This document shows positions 33,136 through 33,827 of a stretch of DNA of 33,827 nucleotides, piece by piece. Both the position numbers and the translations under genes were made by a program. Position 1 is the first letter of the stretch, and each line of letters begins with the position of its first letter. The DNA comes from Alphaproteobacteria bacterium. GTDB lineage: Bacteria > Pseudomonadota > Alphaproteobacteria > Caulobacterales > Caulobacteraceae. The stretch lies in NCBI GenBank assembly GCA_018826515.1, contig JAHKAM010000047.1, positions 1-33,827 of the forward strand, written 5' to 3'. The notes beneath the pieces were generated by a model. The model was not told where the DNA came from. It searched no databases and saw nothing but the letters and a program-made list of their open reading frames with translations.

Positions 33136-33827
33136 ATGGCCGACGCTTCCGACACTCCTGCTGGCCGCGACTACCGCGAGACGGTCTTCCTGCCCGAGAC
33201 GCCCTTCCCCATGCGCGGCGGCCTGCCCCAGAAGGAGCCGGCGATCATCGAGGCATGGGGCGACCTCTATTCGGCCCTGCGCAAACAGCGCCAGGCCGAG
33301 GGCGCGCCCCTCTACGTCCTGCATGACGGCCCGCCCTACGCCAACGGCGACATCCACATCGGCCACGCCCTCAACAAGACGCTGAAGGATTTCGTCGTCC
33401 GCAGCCGCTTCCTGCTCGGCCACGACGTCGACTACGTCCCCGGCTGGGACTGCCACGGCCTGCCGATCGAGTGGAAGATCGAGGAACGCTACCGCAGCCA
33501 GGGCAAGCGCAAGGACGAGGTCTCAAAGGCCGAGTTCCGCCAGGCCTGCCGCGAATACGCCGCCGGCTGGATCGACGTGCAGCGCGACCAGTTCAAACGC
33601 CTCGGCGTCCTCGGCGACTGGGATCACCGCTACGCCACCATGGACTTCTCCACCGAAGCGGCCATCGTCGGCGAATTCCACAAATTCAAGAACTCGGGCC
33701 AGCTCTATCGCGGCTCCAAGCCGGTCATGTGGTCGCCGGTCGAGCGCACCGCCCTGGCCGACGCCGAGATCGAATATCACGACCACGTCAGCCCCACGAT
33801 CTGGGTCAAATTCCCCGTCACCGGCGC
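33136..33827 (+). CDS. ileS: isoleucine-tRNA ligase, N-terminal part
   Basis: The first 230 residues (the window ends inside the gene). IleS charges tRNA-Ile. The class I motif HIGH is at 74-77 ([15 protein letters not shown]), after the family start [11 protein letters not shown] and the conserved [24 protein letters not shown] also fits. Beyond this, the editing domain begins ([23 protein letters not shown]), and the KMSKS region is outside the window. The start is ATG 33136, with only a weak GAGA upstream. No T-box or tRNA-like leader was recognised. Confidence 0.95.
   Translation, partial: MADASDTPAGRDYRETVFLPETPFPMRGGLPQKEPAIIEAWGDLYSALRKQRQAEGAPLYVLHDGPPYANGDIHIGHALNKTLKDFVVRSRFLLGHDVDYVPGWDCHGLPIEWKIEERYRSQGKRKDEVSKAEFRQACREYAAGWIDVQRDQFKRLGVLGDWDHRYATMDFSTEAAIVGEFHKFKNSGQLYRGSKPVMWSPVERTALADAEIEYHDHVSPTIWVKFPVTG

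Overview
This window reads as chromosomal DNA of a high-GC alphaproteobacterium of the Caulobacteraceae, most likely Brevundimonas or a close relative. This rests on recognised protein families, not on a database search. The clearest marker is a TipF-type flagellar protein (27974-29242). A wHTH-membrane regulator, a DUF4170 protein, a DUF2093 protein and an alphaproteobacterial DUF374-WaaA-LpxK lipopolysaccharide set fit the same assignment. GC content is very high except in one islet. No rRNA, tRNA, CRISPR array, prophage or insertion sequence was recognised.

Layout. 1-2542: the end of an aldo/keto reductase, a small XRE-type regulator, ubiD (ubiquinone pathway) behind a leader with competing hairpins, and a small secreted protein. 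2663-5568: a six-helix membrane protein, then a secreted M14 zinc carboxypeptidase coupled to a MAPEG-like membrane protein. 5614-8513: pmbA, an inositol-monophosphatase-family enzyme, a DUF4170 protein and two tiny coupled membrane proteins. 8518-10636: a tyrosine/dual-specificity-like phosphatase divergent from a membrane-bound winged-helix regulator that is coupled to a tiny lipoprotein. 10685-15521: an MsbA-like ABC exporter, a DUF374 acyltransferase, waaA and lpxK, all overlapping or abutting, which together form a lipid A/Kdo assembly operon. A palindromic repeat element supplies the end of lpxK.

15655-20310: a secreted amidohydrolase divergent from an L,D-transpeptidase-like lipoprotein, a hemolysin-III-family membrane protein and an AbgT-family transporter. 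20320-25566: purD and the divergent set xseA, DUF2093 and M23 peptidase, with a lower-GC islet between them that encodes a secreted beta-rich protein. 25679-27865: a single-domain response regulator whose 3' end overlaps a lipid A-type acyltransferase on the other strand, and an SDR upstream of the acyltransferase. 27974-29598: tipF followed by a PilZ-like protein, both linked by family to c-di-GMP and motility. 29602-33827: a glycine-zipper lipoprotein, a class IIA HAD hydrolase, a MaoC-type hydratase, ribF with an in-frame palindromic insertion, a DUF3828-like lipoprotein and the start of ileS.

Most of the window is housekeeping and envelope biology: lipid A, peptidoglycan and periplasmic peptide turnover, flagellum/c-di-GMP, and purine, flavin and quinone cofactors. 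I found no defence system or other large novel cassette. The unusual signals are smaller: the ubiD leader, palindromic DNA that has become protein-coding in lpxK and ribF, the low-GC secreted-protein islet, a cluster of GANTC methylation sites before the response regulator, an M23 enzyme with Cys in place of a zinc-ligand His, and very tight convergent gene junctions.
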